DNA from: Penelope pileata
Lineage: Eukaryota; Chordata; Aves; Galliformes; Cracidae
Reading direction: 5' to 3'
Length of the DNA: 64,000 bases
Assembly (NCBI GenBank): GCA_013396635.1
Contig: WBMW01000177.1
Location: forward strand, 1-64,000
Each line of letters starts with the position of its first letter. Within the stretch, counting starts at the first letter, position 1. Positions 48,059 through 61,794 of this stretch are shown in pieces. Under the pieces are notes generated by a model, which did no database searches, had not been told where the DNA came from, and saw nothing but the letters and a program-made list of their open reading frames with translations. A program made the position numbers and the translations under genes.

Positions 48059-48178
48059 ATGGTATCACGGAGCAATCAGTCGGACAGATGCAGAAAACCT
48101 GTTACGTTTGTGTAAAGAGTGTAGCTACCTTGTAAGGAACAGTCAAACGAGCAAGCATGACTATTCCCTTTCACTGAA
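48059..48178 (+). CDS. SHB: SHB coding exon 5 (120 nt), N-terminal half of the SH2 domain
   Basis: The acceptor is ttttcccag ending at 48058 and the donor is gtaagt at 48179. The first base completes Ile168 and 39 codons follow (169-207). The SH2 domain starts at WYHGAISR (169-176), where Arg176 is the usual alpha-A arginine. It continues through DAENLL to the FLVR-equivalent YLVRNS (191-196), whose Arg194 is the invariant phosphotyrosine-binding residue, and then SKHDYSLSL. All key residues of a working SH2 pocket are present. The exon length is a multiple of three, so skipping would keep the frame but delete the phosphotyrosine pocket. Confidence 0.96.
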
Positions 48179-50339
48179 GTAAGTATCCGTAAGTAAAATG
48201 TAGTAAATGTAATTTATAAGCCATAACTTCTGTGGTGCGAGAAGGGAAAATTATTCAGTCTGTTGTTGCAGTAGTTCAGCCCAGAAGGATGCCCAGAGGG
48301 TTTGAGACTGTCAGCTTGCATGATGAACAGTGACAGTTCCTGAGTTAGGACCTTGTAATTTGGGTAACTTAAGAGATTTTTAGTCTTCCTTTGGTGCCCA
48401 TTTAACTAAATAAACTTGAATTTTTTTCTGGTTCTGTCTTGAAGTGCTCTGCTGCTTCTGCATCAGGTTGAATAAGTATTGGGGGAAGGGTTTTCTTTGT
48501 GTAAAAGGCACTAGATTGAGACATGGAAACAAGGTGTTGTGTGGTAGAACTGGACAGAATTGGTGCGGTTGTTGGAGGTAAAGAGCCTCACATCAAGATG
48601 AGAAGATATACCGAGTTAGGAAATAAGCAGTATTCCAATCCCTGTACTGGTTTTTGCATCACCTACCTTGGCTAATCAGAGTGCATTACAGATCTTTACT
48701 CATTTGCGTATCTGGCAGAGGAAGTGTCTGAGGCTCCCAGGTTTTCCGTGCAGGAGAGCAGGAAGGCTCTTGACCTTCATACTGGCTGTACAAGGACAAA
48801 GAGGATTGCTTACTTGCTTTTTTTCTTCCAAGATAGGTTCCACATCAGAGTCTATCTTTCTAGGTAGGAAAGACACATCTAAGTGGCGTTACTCTTGACA
48901 GTTTACGTTTTAAATGGTTTATTCCCAGAGCTATTCTGGAATCACATTTTACTGCTGCAGTGATGGTAGTACTTGATAGCAACACTTTCAGGCACAGTGC
49001 CGGATTTTGTACAACCTTAGGTTCCTTAGGAATAAAGGGCCACATCTGCTCTACTCTGGTTTAGCTGGATGGTCTAAACTGCAGATTTCAGATTGGTTTT
49101 CTGTCTTGATTTTGGGCTTAGTAGAACTGCTTGTGTTTACTTAATATTAAGATTCTGATATTTTGTAGGATTCCTTAAAACCTCAACTCTTCTGTTAAGT
49201 TGTTGTGATCTTTCTGCAATTGAGGTCTGCTTTGAACTGGAACAGACCTGCTTTAGAAATGTGGTTCAGCTCCTCTTATGTCATTTGATCTGTGTGTTTT
49301 CTGATGTAATTTTTCTGTAGTTACTTCCAAACTCTGGAGGTTTGATGGCATGTGCTTCAGAAATGTATAGGCCTAGACTTTTCATATTCTGGTAGTCTTG
49401 AAATGTGACTTTTGTTATAGAAACATGCTATAGTATTTCACCTAATTCCTGCCTTAGAACACTGACTTTTTTTTTTATTTAACCAGAGTTTAACAGAATT
49501 TAACAGTTTACAGAGTTTAGCTTTAAGAGAAAAAGATGAGAGTTAAATTCTTGTGAATCTCTTGCAATGCTTAGTTATCTTCTCTTTGGCTCACTTACCT
49601 TTTCTTCATATTTCAGAAATTTGTACATCTGAATGCTGGTCCATGATGTCCCTTTAGTGTGTTATGTTTCAGAATCTTCTAAACTAGGTTTTCTGATGAC
49701 ATTTAGCTTAAATTTCCCCATAACTTGCTGTATAATCAAGTAGCTAAATTACTGAGCTCCTCCAATCTGTGTTTTCTGGAATTTAAGACAAGTTTTTCAA
49801 TACCCTTCAGCTCTTCTTCTTTACATTTGTCAAAACTACTGCCACCCCTCACCTGTTGATGCAGTCTCTCAACTCTGTGTAGCAGATCTCTGGGATGATG
49901 ATCTTCCTCCCATGGCCTCTCAAGAGCCTACATCATCTTCATGAGCCCATGGTATAGCACTCAGAATTTGTGTCCTGTCCATCAGCCAACGATCAGTTTT
50001 GTTTTTTTTCTAGTAGCTTTAGTGACATCTTAGAAATGCCACCAAAATTTTCTCTCAAAATATCTAGTTAAATAAAAGAGCATGTCATTTATCCATACAT
50101 TAGTTATCATGCACCTACTTCTGCTGCTAGCAACCTGCTTCTGTTTTACTTTCCATCTCACTGACCATTACCATCTGCAAACTACTCACAAAGTTAATGT
50201 TTGATGCTGGTGTTCCGTAACACCTGATTCCTGCTCACTGCCATAGAGTTCTCTTCCCTTCATCCCCTCTGTTCAGGGCACCGCATGTATAATTCATTGT
50301 TCTTTTTTAATCCTTTCCCAGTGAAGAGGATTATATTTA

Positions 50340-50357
50340 AAAAAAAAAAAAAAAAAA
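50340..50357. repeat. Poly(A) run
   Basis: An 18-A homopolymer follows aggattatattt in intron 5. I looked for a retrocopy ending here but did not recognise one upstream. Confidence 0.85.
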
Positions 50358-53300
50358 GTAAACTTGTGGACAGTAAGGCTTTTGAGAGTGGTGGTCATGG
50401 AAGAATTCTTGTTCATTAAGCTCAAAAAGATAAGTTATTGGGTAGTTCTCAGGTTTCACATGTAGTCCTTGTGAGGAGATGTTTCAGTCAATCACCCTGA
50501 TTTATGACCGCTTTTAGCTGTAGGAAACTAGCCTTTCAAAGTACCAAACATGCTGCTGTTTGAGGTTCTGATTTCTTCACTCAGAGGCGACTAATCAGTG
50601 CGTGATGCGGTTATTTTACACCTATGGATCCTTAACTTGAGGTCAGCCAGAAATCTCTTCATTTACTTAATTGCCATGAGATGTTATGTCTTCATTAGCA
50701 TCTGTGTGGGATCTTCTGCTTCCTTCATCCTTCGTTGAAATGTGAAATGCAGTGTATGTACTCATTTCTGCAATATGCGATTTTTCACCTTTTCCCATTG
50801 AATTTCCTCTAAATTTGGCAATAGCTATATGTTTCATGTAAAGGATTTGTTAGCCCTGTGGGGAGCTTTACTCTCAAACTCCTTTTACGTTCTGATGAGT
50901 TTTTTTTGCGTTGCTCTGCATCTCCCTACCAATCCCATCTCTGTGTGTTACTGCAGATACATATTTTCTGGATATCCTTCCAACTGATAGAGTTAAATCC
51001 TTCATGAAGTGAAGTGTCATCAACTGTTGCTGGTGTACCTTGTGCCTCATTGGGTGTCTAGGTGGAGCAGTCCTATGTCTCCCCCTATGTGATGATAAGA
51101 AAGATGTCAAGCCTTTGTCCTTTCACAGTTTTGTTGATTTAAGTAATGGGGCTAAGTCATCTTCCAGTGGGAGGTGTTCAGGTGGCTTTGTACTCTTCCC
51201 AGTGCTCCACTTTTCAGTGAGATTGATGAGATAATCTGTTTTGCCTCCCATTTTCACCAGGAGAGATGGTGTGGCTTGTCCAGAAGTGCTCAAAACAAGG
51301 TGTGTGGGATAATTGGCAGAATTAACCACAGGCACAATGGCAGTCAGCCATCCTCTCCTCAGACTTCACTGAGGAAATGTATAACCTAGTTCATACTGCC
51401 ACAAGTAAAATTACTTCTGTTTGTAGAAAACAGCCTCTGGAACGTTCCAGTGCAAGCTTAAGTTGCCGCATGATGTTACTGGCCCGCAGTTGATTTCCAT
51501 CATCATCAGTAGAGTATGAGACTGGGTTTCAAATCAGGAGTAGAGAACATGAAGGACCTGCAGGCATTTGGCTGCTGGCACAGTCATGGGTGGGATTGTG
51601 TGTGGGTGCCTGGTAGCAGCATCTTCACTAATGCAGGCTGAACAAGAGACTTGGTAATAATGCACCTGCCCTACCTCTCCTACACTGAGCAGGACTTGTG
51701 TGGCTGTACCAATCCAGTGCCCTCATCACTGCATCAGGTTCCATCAGGACTGGCAATAGAGGCTTTGCTCACTTCTCTTTTGGCAGCCAGACTCAGGGGT
51801 GCTTGAGGTCTTCTGTGAGAGACCTGTAAGGGTGGATGGCTTTGGATGTTGCTGCTGAATGTGCATAGAGAAATGAAGTTCAGGACAGTTCCAGCATCAA
51901 ACATCTGTTTTATTTTTTGTCATATTTAGGATGAAATGGAAAGCCCTGACTGTCTTAACACTGTCTTACAGTCTGGTAGCACACTGTGAAGGTACATGGT
52001 AGTTACAAGGGAAACACGTTAATCAAGCTGTAGCCTGAAATAAATGCTCACCAGCCATGTGTAATTTTCTCCTCTTATGAACTTGCAGCCTTGTCATTTG
52101 TTTCATTTACCTACGATAATTGCATTACGATATGGTTTTTGAATTGTAGCTCTGGAGTTGGTAGATGTTATGGTGGAAAAAATTAGCTGCTCTTTGTAAG
52201 TAATTCCAGAGCATCCATGCTGGTTGGACTCCACTTTTGCTTAAGCTTGCTCTACATGCTTGCCCCAGGTCCTGCTCTGGTATTGTCCGTGCAGTGTCCT
52301 TGTTTGGCGTAAAGTGCAAGGCTGATGTTTCAGGGGATGACCCACCAGGAAGCAGTCAGTGACAAGAATGTCAGAGTAGTCAGGCATATGCTAATGTGAG
52401 ACTACTGGCTTTGAAGCATTTTTCACTGCACTTCTATTTCCTGCCATGATTTCTGTGAATTCATTGCCATTTAGTTGAACACATTTGTAGGAGGTTGTGT
52501 TAACATATAGACAGTGGCCTTAGGACCCACAGTTTGTGATTCTGCTCTACTCATGTCTCATGGGAGAGGCTGCCCGGTGTTTGATGTCTGTTTCTCAGAG
52601 ACTTTTTGTTTGGAAGTGTAGCATCCCTGTTTCCCAAAAGCTGTGCTAGTAGCATACTTTTGGAATAACTGTAGTAACTTCTGTTCCATTTATTCGTTTA
52701 TCTTTGTACATAAGCTGTTTGCTGGATGATGTATTACACTCCACACCTTGCTATTTATTCTCTTTTCTTGTCAGAGCGTTTTCTTTACCTTGAAAACTAA
52801 GATGTGCCCTGACTGCCAGCCCGATGGTGGTGTGTTTTACAGGAAAGGCTGAAGTCTTTATTTCAGGCTGCATTTTTCCCTGGCATATGAAGAAAGTTCC
52901 TTTACTTGCAATATATCATTGCCTGCATCAGAAATTATTTCAAAATGTCACTGGAGACGTGCTCTTCAGAAATAGTTCATAAAGCTTTGGGAATACTCCA
53001 TAAAGTTTGACTACAGCTTGATCTTTATTCTTTTTGTTTCAGTATCACCTTGCTCATGTGAGGGAGAGGATAAGAAATACACGTTACATTCACATTTGCC
53101 CAGTCAGTGGTGTTGAGTGATCACACTGTGTTTGACCAGAACAAATATCAAATAAGAAAATAACCCTGCTGGTAAACTAAAAAGCAGCATTTCTCATTTG
53201 TGTGGTATTGTCATGGTCACAGTGAAACAGCATATGGATTTATCTTTTTCCAGATACATCAGTGCCAGAATGGGAAACTGCAAGAAATAAAATCTGTGAA

Positions 53301-56300
53301 CAGTGTGAGAGCTCAGTTTATTTTTACCATTGTCAGCTAAACACATCTCCAGTAATTTAAATTTACTATGTTTGAAGTTGCAGCTGTCCAGCTGGCACTG
53401 AGCACTCTAAAACAGTAAATTTTAGAAAACAAATATTGTCTTTGCCTTTTAAAAGAAAAAACACCTAGGGCCTTGCTTCCTTTCTTCCATGATGTTGCCG
53501 TGAGATGACTGAGGCTGGTACAGAGCATCAGTAGCCTTTTCAGGCCAGTGGGGATGCGTGGCATTTATTCCATACTTGAGCTGTGTTTAAATTGCAGATG
53601 GCTCCTTCTGTGGCTCTTGCAACTTCTGCTTTCACCCATGGGTCGTATGCTGATAGAATACCTGCAGGCAGGAAGATGGGTAGCAACTAACACAACCACT
53701 GACTGTATGTGGTGAGAAGCTCTTTATGTTTTGCACTCAGTTACACACAGCTGAACTACATGTTTTGGACTGGAAGAAAATCTAATCTTGAGTGCCAAAA
53801 AAGCATGCTGGGTAGGGCAGGCTATCACTGGGCATGCAAGGTGGGCCTGCTCCCTCGTCAGGCAGGGGACCCAGGAACTTATTTCCCTTCATGTGTTCAT
53901 ATTTTGTCCTACTATGTAAGTCCTTGCATGCTTCATATGATTCAGGGCCCCTGAGCTTGCAGCTTGGAGGGGCTCATTGTGGACTCACCTGTGTCCTGCA
54001 GTGGCTAATTTTTTCCCCAAAAAGAGAACTGTCCCACTGTCCCGTAAGCAGATAAAAGAAACAGGTTACCTGATAGGCTGCACTCAGTAATTCCAGGAGT
54101 ATCTGTCCTGGGCCAAGACTAGATTATTTGAGGCTTGGCTACCAGGACTGTAAAGCCACGCTGGAAAAACAAACAAGGCATTTAAGTGTAATGAAGAAAA
54201 CTCATAAAATTATGGAAGACTTTCTGATCTATAGGAGAGAAGGGAGTGCTACCCCCACAGCTGGACACAGAACCAAGTAAAAGCTGTTGATATAAGGTAC
54301 ATTTTTCTCCAGACAAACTGAAGGGTTTGTATTGCAGCAGGAGAACTGGGATACATACTAGAGTTGCATGTCACTGAGTCCAGCTTGGTTGGATATTCTT
54401 TTCCTGGACAGTGGGGCTGCTTCTGGGTACCCACTTAGGCCTGTGTTCTCAATTCAGCCTTACTGAAGTGGAAGTTCAGCTGAAGAAATGGAAATGGGTT
54501 TCTTCTATGACTGTGTTTAGAACATGGGAAAGCAGTACTGAAGATAAGGCCGTGAGGGAAAAGGGAAGGAACATGATCCTGAGATGTCTTCTCTGGTGGC
54601 TCCTCTAGTGGCCATGCATTGTGCCTTGTGTTTCCTCTTCCTTCAGGGTTGTAGGTGTTCGGCCTTCTCATATCCTCTCACTCTTTCCTTAAACCCAGTT
54701 TTAATTGTATAAGGCTTGGTGAAAACTTGAGATCCATCCTCCTGGTAACTATGCCATTGCTGCCATTTAAATGCCTAGTTGCAAGCTTCTTTATATGAGG
54801 TCTGTTTTTTTTTACAAGCACGTAGAATGGTGGAAGAGGTGGAGAGAGAAGCATAGAGGTAAGAGGAGAGCCATCACACTTGTGTTTCAGCTGTTCCGCT
54901 GTAACTTCAGCACACATCAGGTTTGTGGAGTTAAATCATGAAATGGAACAGTAGAACAACATCTCAGTGTGTATGCTGCCTTAAGTTTCAGTCTTGCTCA
55001 GTGAAAGCCAGCCATCTGCTGGGCTGTAGTAGCTGAAGCAGAGGCAATAGGTCAAAAAAGGGACTACACCTACAGAACACTGTGCTGATGAGGCTGTATC
55101 TGGACGCTCCAACTGATGTCCTGCTAGGCAGGTCCTGGTGGGTACAGGAGGTTGGACTGGGTACAGCTGAACATCTAGAGATGTCTAGATGTGCTGTAAA
55201 CCTTAGCTGGAATAGTAGTGAATATATAACAATAAACAATAGCTGTTGTAATTAGTAATTGTATTTAAAGCATTTAATGGTCATCTTGTAATGGCATTAC
55301 AGTGGTGAAAAGGATATCTCTGGTGTTTGAGCAGTGATTTGCCTTGTGAAGGAAAGGTTGCAGACTAGTTGCTAAGTGGCATGGACTGGCAGAGATAAAA
55401 GGTGACTGCTTTCTCTAAAAATGGAAGAGGCAGGATCCTATCTGGGTTGGTTTGGCTGGAGCCTTTGCTGTTGCGCATTTCTGCAGACTTTCACAGAGAG
55501 ACTTTGTGAGAATAGCTGGCTGGTTTCGATGGTTTATTTCTCTCCAAATACTAATAAGTGTGTTGGAAAAGGGAAATCCGGTGATCTGAAAATGGCTGAA
55601 GTATGCTTGATGGGTGGTGAAGGCTTCTTTTCTCTGAAATGAATGGTGGGTAATTTCAAAAATAGTAGTACTGCTGAATATGTTTATTTACTGTAATAAA
55701 GGCTTCCAGCTTGATGTCCTGGAGAGTGGCATCATATGCTTTTGATACTCCTGAAATCTGCTCCAATATTTAAAGTCATCTCAAAACCCTGAATACAATT
55801 GCCTCTAGCACTGTGTATTTGCTGGCTTTGAGACTGTTGTGGCCATAGGGAATACACAATACTCAGCTCTACACGAGAAGCTTCAAGAGCTTCAAAGCTG
55901 CACAGAAGCTTCAAGAGGCTCTGCCAGTCAAAGTGATTTTTGAATTGCTTGGCTTATGACAGTTTCCTAGGGTTTCTAGTGCTGCTGTTTAACTGTTTCA
56001 GTCAGGATGTGCTTTTGCCAAGGCCTTTTGCAGTGGTGTGCACCGCACCTGCACTTCATTTCCTGACTTCTCAGACTGGGGAAATGTGGCTGCTTCTAAA
56101 TTTTAGATTATTTCACAAATCAGCTATAAATGTACAAACTGCAAGTAAAAACAGGGATGATCTCTGCTTTTTGCTTTGTCAGATAACTTCTGTGCAATCA
56201 GTGCTATTGGAGGGAGATAAGAGCTCAATTTAGAGACTTTATTATCTGTGGACGATGGTGTTTACTGAAACCCTGATCTGCTGTGGACTTACGGTTTTCC

Positions 56301-58544
56301 CTAAATGGCAGAGGGGGAGTTCAAGCAGAGGTTTTGTCTCTTGTGAAAATTCAGGATTGATCTGTAGGAAGAGTTCCTGTTTTCCAGGACTGAGAACATA
56401 AACCCTGGGTAGGTTATGGTTTTTGGATTAATGCTGGCCTTTATACCTTTTAGTTAATTTAAAACAGCTAACGTATTCTTGGAAAGTAGCTGCTGTGACA
56501 TAAGAAAATCCAAATTCTTTCCTGTTAATATAATTTATAAATAGGTACAGGGATTTTTCATAGCTCTCTAAATAAGAAATTGAATAAAGTACTTAAAAAT
56601 TAAAAACTAAGTATTCCTAGTTTGCTATCAGTCTAAACAAAATAACGGAGCTGGCTGTTAGCAGACAGGATTTTGCCACTTCTACAGAAGTCCAGCAGGC
56701 TTAACATCCTACCTTGCCTTTTTCAGCAGCAGATTAGAATTGGTTGTAGAGAACAGAGCCAGAGCAGAACAGTGGTCTTGGATGGTGCTGCAAAGGGATG
56801 CTGGCCCTTTCTAGTAAACAAAGAGACAGATGCTTGTACCGTGGAGATAGTGGCTGTTAGATGCAGACTGGCAATGTTGTGTGTTCTGTGTTGGAAAAAG
56901 CAGAGCTGAGCCAGAATTCTAGACTGTCAGGTGAGACTCTTCATTGTCTCCAGGAAAGGATTTTTTTTAATTGATCACTCATCTGAGGAAGAAAACAAGT
57001 TTGTTTTTTCTTTGTTTGTTTACTTCAGAGGAGACTTGAATTCATTTCTTTGTTGCTGTAAGTTGCCATGCAGCATTGCCAGTTTTGTTTGAAGTGACAG
57101 CATACAATATTAAATAAAATTTTGAAATGGAAAAGTCTTTCAAAATGGAAAAACAGAACATAAGTTTGTAGCGTTGCTAGAGTGCTTTTTCTGATGTTCT
57201 TGCAACGCTGTTGCTTTTTTCCTTGTGCAAGTGACATTTCACTAGGAATGCCTTGATGCAGAAAATCTGTTCTGACAACAGGGTACTTCTGCAGGAAAGC
57301 CAGCATTCAGAATGCTTGGCCGGTTTTCCTGATTGTGAACGTGAATAATGTTTCATAGCCATTAATATTTTCTTGAAAAAAATACTAGGTTTAGTGCCTA
57401 ATTAATATTTCTTGAATGTTCTTTTACCACAATTCAGGCGTAAGATCAAACAAAGCACAATCTGATGAGCTGTCTGCACAATCCCTTTTCCCATCCTCGC
57501 TGGGTTTTGGAAACTGAAGGAAGGTGTGTGGGAAAGCTCTAATTCAAAGTCACTTGGTTTTATGATTGTGTTGCAAAACATTTTGAACAAGGTGTGACTG
57601 TTAGTCATATATCAAGCATTGTGTCTGTATAAACACCTGCCCTTGAGAGGCCAAAGCAGCTTGGTGCAGGGATCAGTATCTAGGACTTCTCCAGTTCTGT
57701 ATTTGAAACTCGTGGGGATCGTTGAAATAAGAAAGGAGTGAGTATTTCCTGTGGTGTCACTGTCTTGACACTCTTTGTTCTGTCACCCTCAGTTGAACAA
57801 AAACTTGTTCAAAAACCAACATTTGAGAAATCATAGCAACATTTGGAAGTCACACAGTATCAATTTGTTACATGACTTAAGGTTTGTGCATCTTTTCTTG
57901 CAAAGTTCTTACGTTTGATCTATTTAAGGCACTGGCTTTCATCAGTGTTGATGTGTGTCAGGTTAGGTTCTGCTCAGGCCTGGCAGGTTCTAATAGCTAT
58001 TGCTGTTGAAATAATTGAGTAATCCAGATTCCAAAAACATGACAATGAACTATCAGAGACATGTTTTGATTGTAAAATTCAAGTGGACTCAAATGACACT
58101 TTAGAAAACCAGCAGAAACTGATTTCCCACCTGATTTCAATCATGGGTCTTTTCCCTCACCTCTGTGTTTCATTTCAGTAATTTCTCTGCTTACTAAGAT
58201 CAGGACATGAATTGAAAGAGTTTGGAGGAAGAGGGGATGAAGAAGTATGTCTTCCAAGTTTCTTTCTGAGCGATGACCTATCCATTGGTCTAGCAGAAGT
58301 ATTGTAAAACAAGTGTAGACACATTCTCCCCATGCCAGTTAGTAACAGGCACTAATTTTCTTTGAGTCTAGGCACACAAGGAGAAGGGAGACTGTAAGGC
58401 AGACTTCAGGAACACATAGGGAAGGGCTTACAGCACAGGATCCCCAATGGAGATGTGAGCAGTTTGAAATCCTTGGCACTTGTTGAAACTATGCCCTCAA
58501 ATTAAGCATTTCCGTGTTAAACTGACATGAGATTGAATGTTTCA

Positions 58545-58640
58545 GCCGGAAAGGATCTGCAAAGCTCATTGAATCCAACTGCCTGACCACTTCCTTCCAA
58601 TTGAATTTGTTCTTCATTCTAGAAGATGAGGGATGCCTGG
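58545..58640 (-). mobile_element. Diverged CR1-like LINE tail fragment, antisense
   Basis: The + strand words GGAAAGGATCTGCAAAGCTCATTGAATCCAACTGCCTGACCACTTCC resemble the reverse complement of an older CR1 3' UTR (the AGATCATCGAGTCCAACTGCC type). Only a short and diverged piece can be recognised, so the limits and subfamily are uncertain. Confidence 0.55.
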
Positions 58641-59137
58641 TTTGATATTTCTGGCTGCAAGTAGTGATGGCTCTGATTACTTGGAACAAGGAAAGTAGAT
58701 AACAGATTCACAGTGTAGTTTTTGGAAACTTAAATTGGGGGAAAAAGGGGGGTTGGAACGTATTGTAAACACAATCTCCCAACTTCCTGATAATCGTTGC
58801 TTTCATCTACCAGTAAGCTTGGAATAATGCTCAGCTTAAAGGGTTCTGGACATCCAGGAAAGTAGCTGGGATAGAAATTAGAACTCAGCCCATCATTAAC
58901 AATGTGGTGATTACTATTGGCTGCAAACACTAGCATTCAGCAAAATCAGCTCATTGTCTGAATGCTGATCCTCCCTCTCAATCCTTTTCCTTTTGTGAAC
59001 ACGCATGCTTGACATTGCAAAGCTTTGAGGTCAGTTTCATATGGCTTCTACTGCTCCTCAGCACCCACATAGAATGACCTCAGAAGTCTGCTTCTGAGGG
59101 CTCTCCTTTCAGATGGGACTTTAATGGGTTCAAAAGT

Positions 59138-59322
59138 GGAACAGGCTGCCCAGAGAAGCTGTGGATGTCCCATCCCTGGAGGTGTTCAAGGCCAGGTTGG
59201 ATGGGGCCCTGGGCAACCTGATCTGGTACCAGATCTGGAGGCTGGCAGCCTTGCCTGTGGCAGGGGCGTGGAACCTGATGGTCCTTGGGGTCCCTTCCAA
59301 CCCAGGCCATTCTGTGATTCTG
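59138..59322 (+). mobile_element. CR1 LINE 3' UTR fragment
   Basis: A clear CR1 tail with the blocks CAGGCTGCCCAGAGAAGCTGTGGATG, CATCCCTGGAGGTGTTCAAGGCCAGGTTGGATGG, GGGCAACCTGATCTGG and GGTCCCTTCCAACCCAGGCCATTCTGTGATTCTGTG. It begins and ends sharply and is well conserved, so it is among the younger insertions here. It is non-coding and 5'-truncated. Confidence 0.95.
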
Positions 59323-61610
59323 TGGAAAACATTCTGCTTTTTTGGGAGGCGAACTCAAAAGCATAGAAATAGAGAGAGGAAGTAGAGTGGGATGTGAGGG
59401 AGGGTTGTTTGATTTGGTTTGTTTTCTTGTTTGCTTGGGTTTGGGGAGTGAGGGGGATATTTCTTTCACAAGAAACTACAATAAAATCTACTCCTATTTC
59501 AAACCTAATAAGTGAAGAGCTACAAAGGGGAAATCCCACGTTTTGATCTGCCCTAAACACTGAAGACTTCTCCCCATGCTGAAGGAGAGAAGACACAAAG
59601 GAGGTGGGACATGAGGTAATATGCAGGTGGGGAATACCAACTTTTCAGCAGTTAAAATGCTAGGTTAGCTTACCATCCATTTCCTACCAGTTTTCCAACG
59701 TAATGCCTTGAAAAGAAAACTAGTGCTTGGCTGACAGCTGTCAGATCTTACTGGATAATCAGGGGAGATAGCTAACAATGAAAATAACTGAAGATAACAA
59801 TGAATGCAGTTTTTCATCTGCATACGACCAGTTGACAGTTGAATCGTCTGGGAAGTTTCACAAAGATCCACTATAGCAATTGACTTTAACAGAAGAGCCT
59901 TGGGCAAATAAAATCCCTGGGTGTGTTAGTCTTGTGGAATTCAGCTTTGAACGGCTAAATGAGCTAAATGTCAAAGAGGGCTGTGGTGATTAAGTGATGG
60001 TATAAATGATGATTCACTGACTGCAGGAAAAGGTCCTTTGGTCATTGACTTAATCCTTCTACCTCACAAGTCATTTTGCTTCATTATTGATTTTAACAAT
60101 TGCAGGTCTACACCTCTCAAAAATTATAGTGCAGGCTGATTGTGAAGGTGTGATGGGATAGGGTAGAAAGCTCAGAAAACAGCGATGGATTTTTGATCCT
60201 ATAAATATGAATTGGATTTGTCTTACGTGAAGGGGACTGTTGTTTGTGTAGGATGAAAGCGGTCGCTCTACCTCCAGTCATAGCAGTTTTGTCTGGAAAG
60301 GTTTTTAAGCCTTTCTGCTGTGAAAGGAATTGATTTAGGGTAAGTGTTGCTTGTATTTTTCATGAAAAATTCATTGAGCAATTACCAGAAAAAGTAAGAG
60401 GTGTAAGAGGTACATATTAGCTGCAGGCAGTATGTACCAGCAGCTGCAAGATTACATCATGTATTATTAAATATCCTGGTTTTTAGGAGTGGATTGCTTT
60501 TGTTACTAGGGTCACTTTCATTAGCAGTATTTCATAGCCCTTTTGATCAGAAATGGCTTTTTGTTATGATAATGAATTGTATCCAGCATTGCTGTGAATT
60601 GCATTATGTCTCCTTTTAGATATTGGAAACGTTAATGGGATGCATTAGTGCTGGGGAGTTCTCTGTGACTGCAGTTTACTCCATAAACAGGTTTTGTCAA
60701 AGGAAAAGAAATTGACAAGAAGGTTCTTCTTTTGATGAGAAATGGGACCACTGGAGCTGCCTTGCGCAGCGTCACTGAGCAACAGACAGTGCTTTAATAA
60801 TAATATGAGCACAGAACTTTTAGTTCATGCCATCCCTCAGCTGCTTTGCAGTGAAGGGGAAAACCAGCAGCACAAACATACCCTTGCTTGTAAGCAAGTG
60901 GTCTGAAGCTCTGACCGCTGAACCAGAACGCTGCTCCAATCAGCTCATGGCACATTTCTGCAGACTCTTTTCAGAACTACCTATGGTGGCAGAATTCTGT
61001 CCAATGCATCGATTATTAAATGTTTTTAATTTAAGCACAAGCATGTGTTTAGTTTGCCTTAAGGGCTGTAAAAAAAAAAAAATTCCTCGACAAGTTCACA
61101 TACTGACTTGTGCCTGCAGAAATGCTGCAGGCTAGCAGCCAGTGCTCAGCACAGTGCAGATGAAATGTTTTATGCCATTTACCTTGATAAAGGGCTGGCT
61201 GAGGTGGTTTCCCCAGCTGAACGCTCCCCAGGACAGGACCTGCCTCATCTGAGAGAGGATGACAGCCTGCATGTGCCTGCAGTGCACCAAAAACAATGGC
61301 ACCTTTTGTCCAGATCTGATGACTGGTTGTAATGAAAAGTAAATGATCATAGCAAAGCAGGGGAAAGAGGAAAGAGGGTGTCCTCTGGCATGCCTCTGGG
61401 TCAGCTCCAGGGTATGACAGCCTTGAGTTGCCTTTGTGTTGGACTGTCCTTGCAGGTTTGCAGCTAACAGTTACTGTCTGTTGGAGTAGTCTTGGCTTGT
61501 CACCTGAAAATTTTGTTCTCCTACATTCCCCTGTGTCATGAATGAGCCTGTTGTGGTGCTGTTCTCCTCCCCATACAAAATCACAAACTAATACTTTGCT
61601 TTTCTTGCAG

Positions 61611-61794
61611 GAGCAGTCAAGGTTTTATGCACATGAAACTGACGAAAACCAAAGAAAAATACATCCTGGGTCAGAACAGCCCTCCCTTCGACAGTGTTCC
61701 TGAAGTGATCCATTACTACACCACAAAAAAGCTTCCTATCAAAGGAGCAGAACATTTGTCACTGCTCTACCCTGTGGCTGTGCGGACCCTCTAA
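61611..61794 (+). CDS. SHB: SHB last coding exon (exon 6), C-terminal half of the SH2 domain and stop
   Basis: The acceptor is cttttcttgcag ending at 61610. The first base completes Lys208, then 60 codons (209-268) and TAA at 61792-61794. The product starts SSQGFMHMKL, continues with KTKEKYILGQNSPPFDSVPE, which forms the central sheet and EF/BG loop region of the SH2 domain, and then VIHYYTTKKLPIKGAEHLSL. It ends in LLYPVAVRTL, the characteristic C-terminus of SHB. The SH2 domain spans about residues 169-263 of the window-encoded part, close to the usual 95 residues. No frame damage is seen anywhere, so the gene looks intact from exon 2 on. Confidence 0.97.

Larger units (their letters stand above)
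48179..61610 (+). other. SHB: SHB intron 5 (13.4 kb)
   Basis: The donor is gtaagt at 48179 and the acceptor is tttcttgcag ending at 61610. The intron is mostly plain AT-rich sequence, with a poly(A) run at 50340-50357 and two CR1 fragments near its 3' end (58545 antisense, 59138 sense). Short open frames, for example at 51040-51389 and 60827-61332, show no known domain and no splice-supported coding context. No RNA gene was recognised. Confidence 0.85.

Noticed and set aside
51040..51389. Overlapping short frames as a possible exon of another gene
   Set aside because: No domain, no consistent splice sites, and openness in several frames.
55020..55200. Possible CR1 tail around GGAGGTTGGACTGGGTACAG
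   Set aside because: Only one short block matches. There is no tail and no second block in order.
60827..61332. Two overlapping + strand frames shortly before the last SHB exon as an alternative exon
   Set aside because: The ATG frames show no family resemblance, and the SHB reading frame is complete without them.
12719..61794. The SH2 adaptor gene might be a paralogue (SHD, SHE or SHF) rather than SHB
   Set aside because: The paralogues share the tyrosine motifs and SH2 fold, but the pre-SH2 segment (QFNG...HGSPEFCGILGER) and the C-terminal LLYPVAVRTL fit SHB in full.
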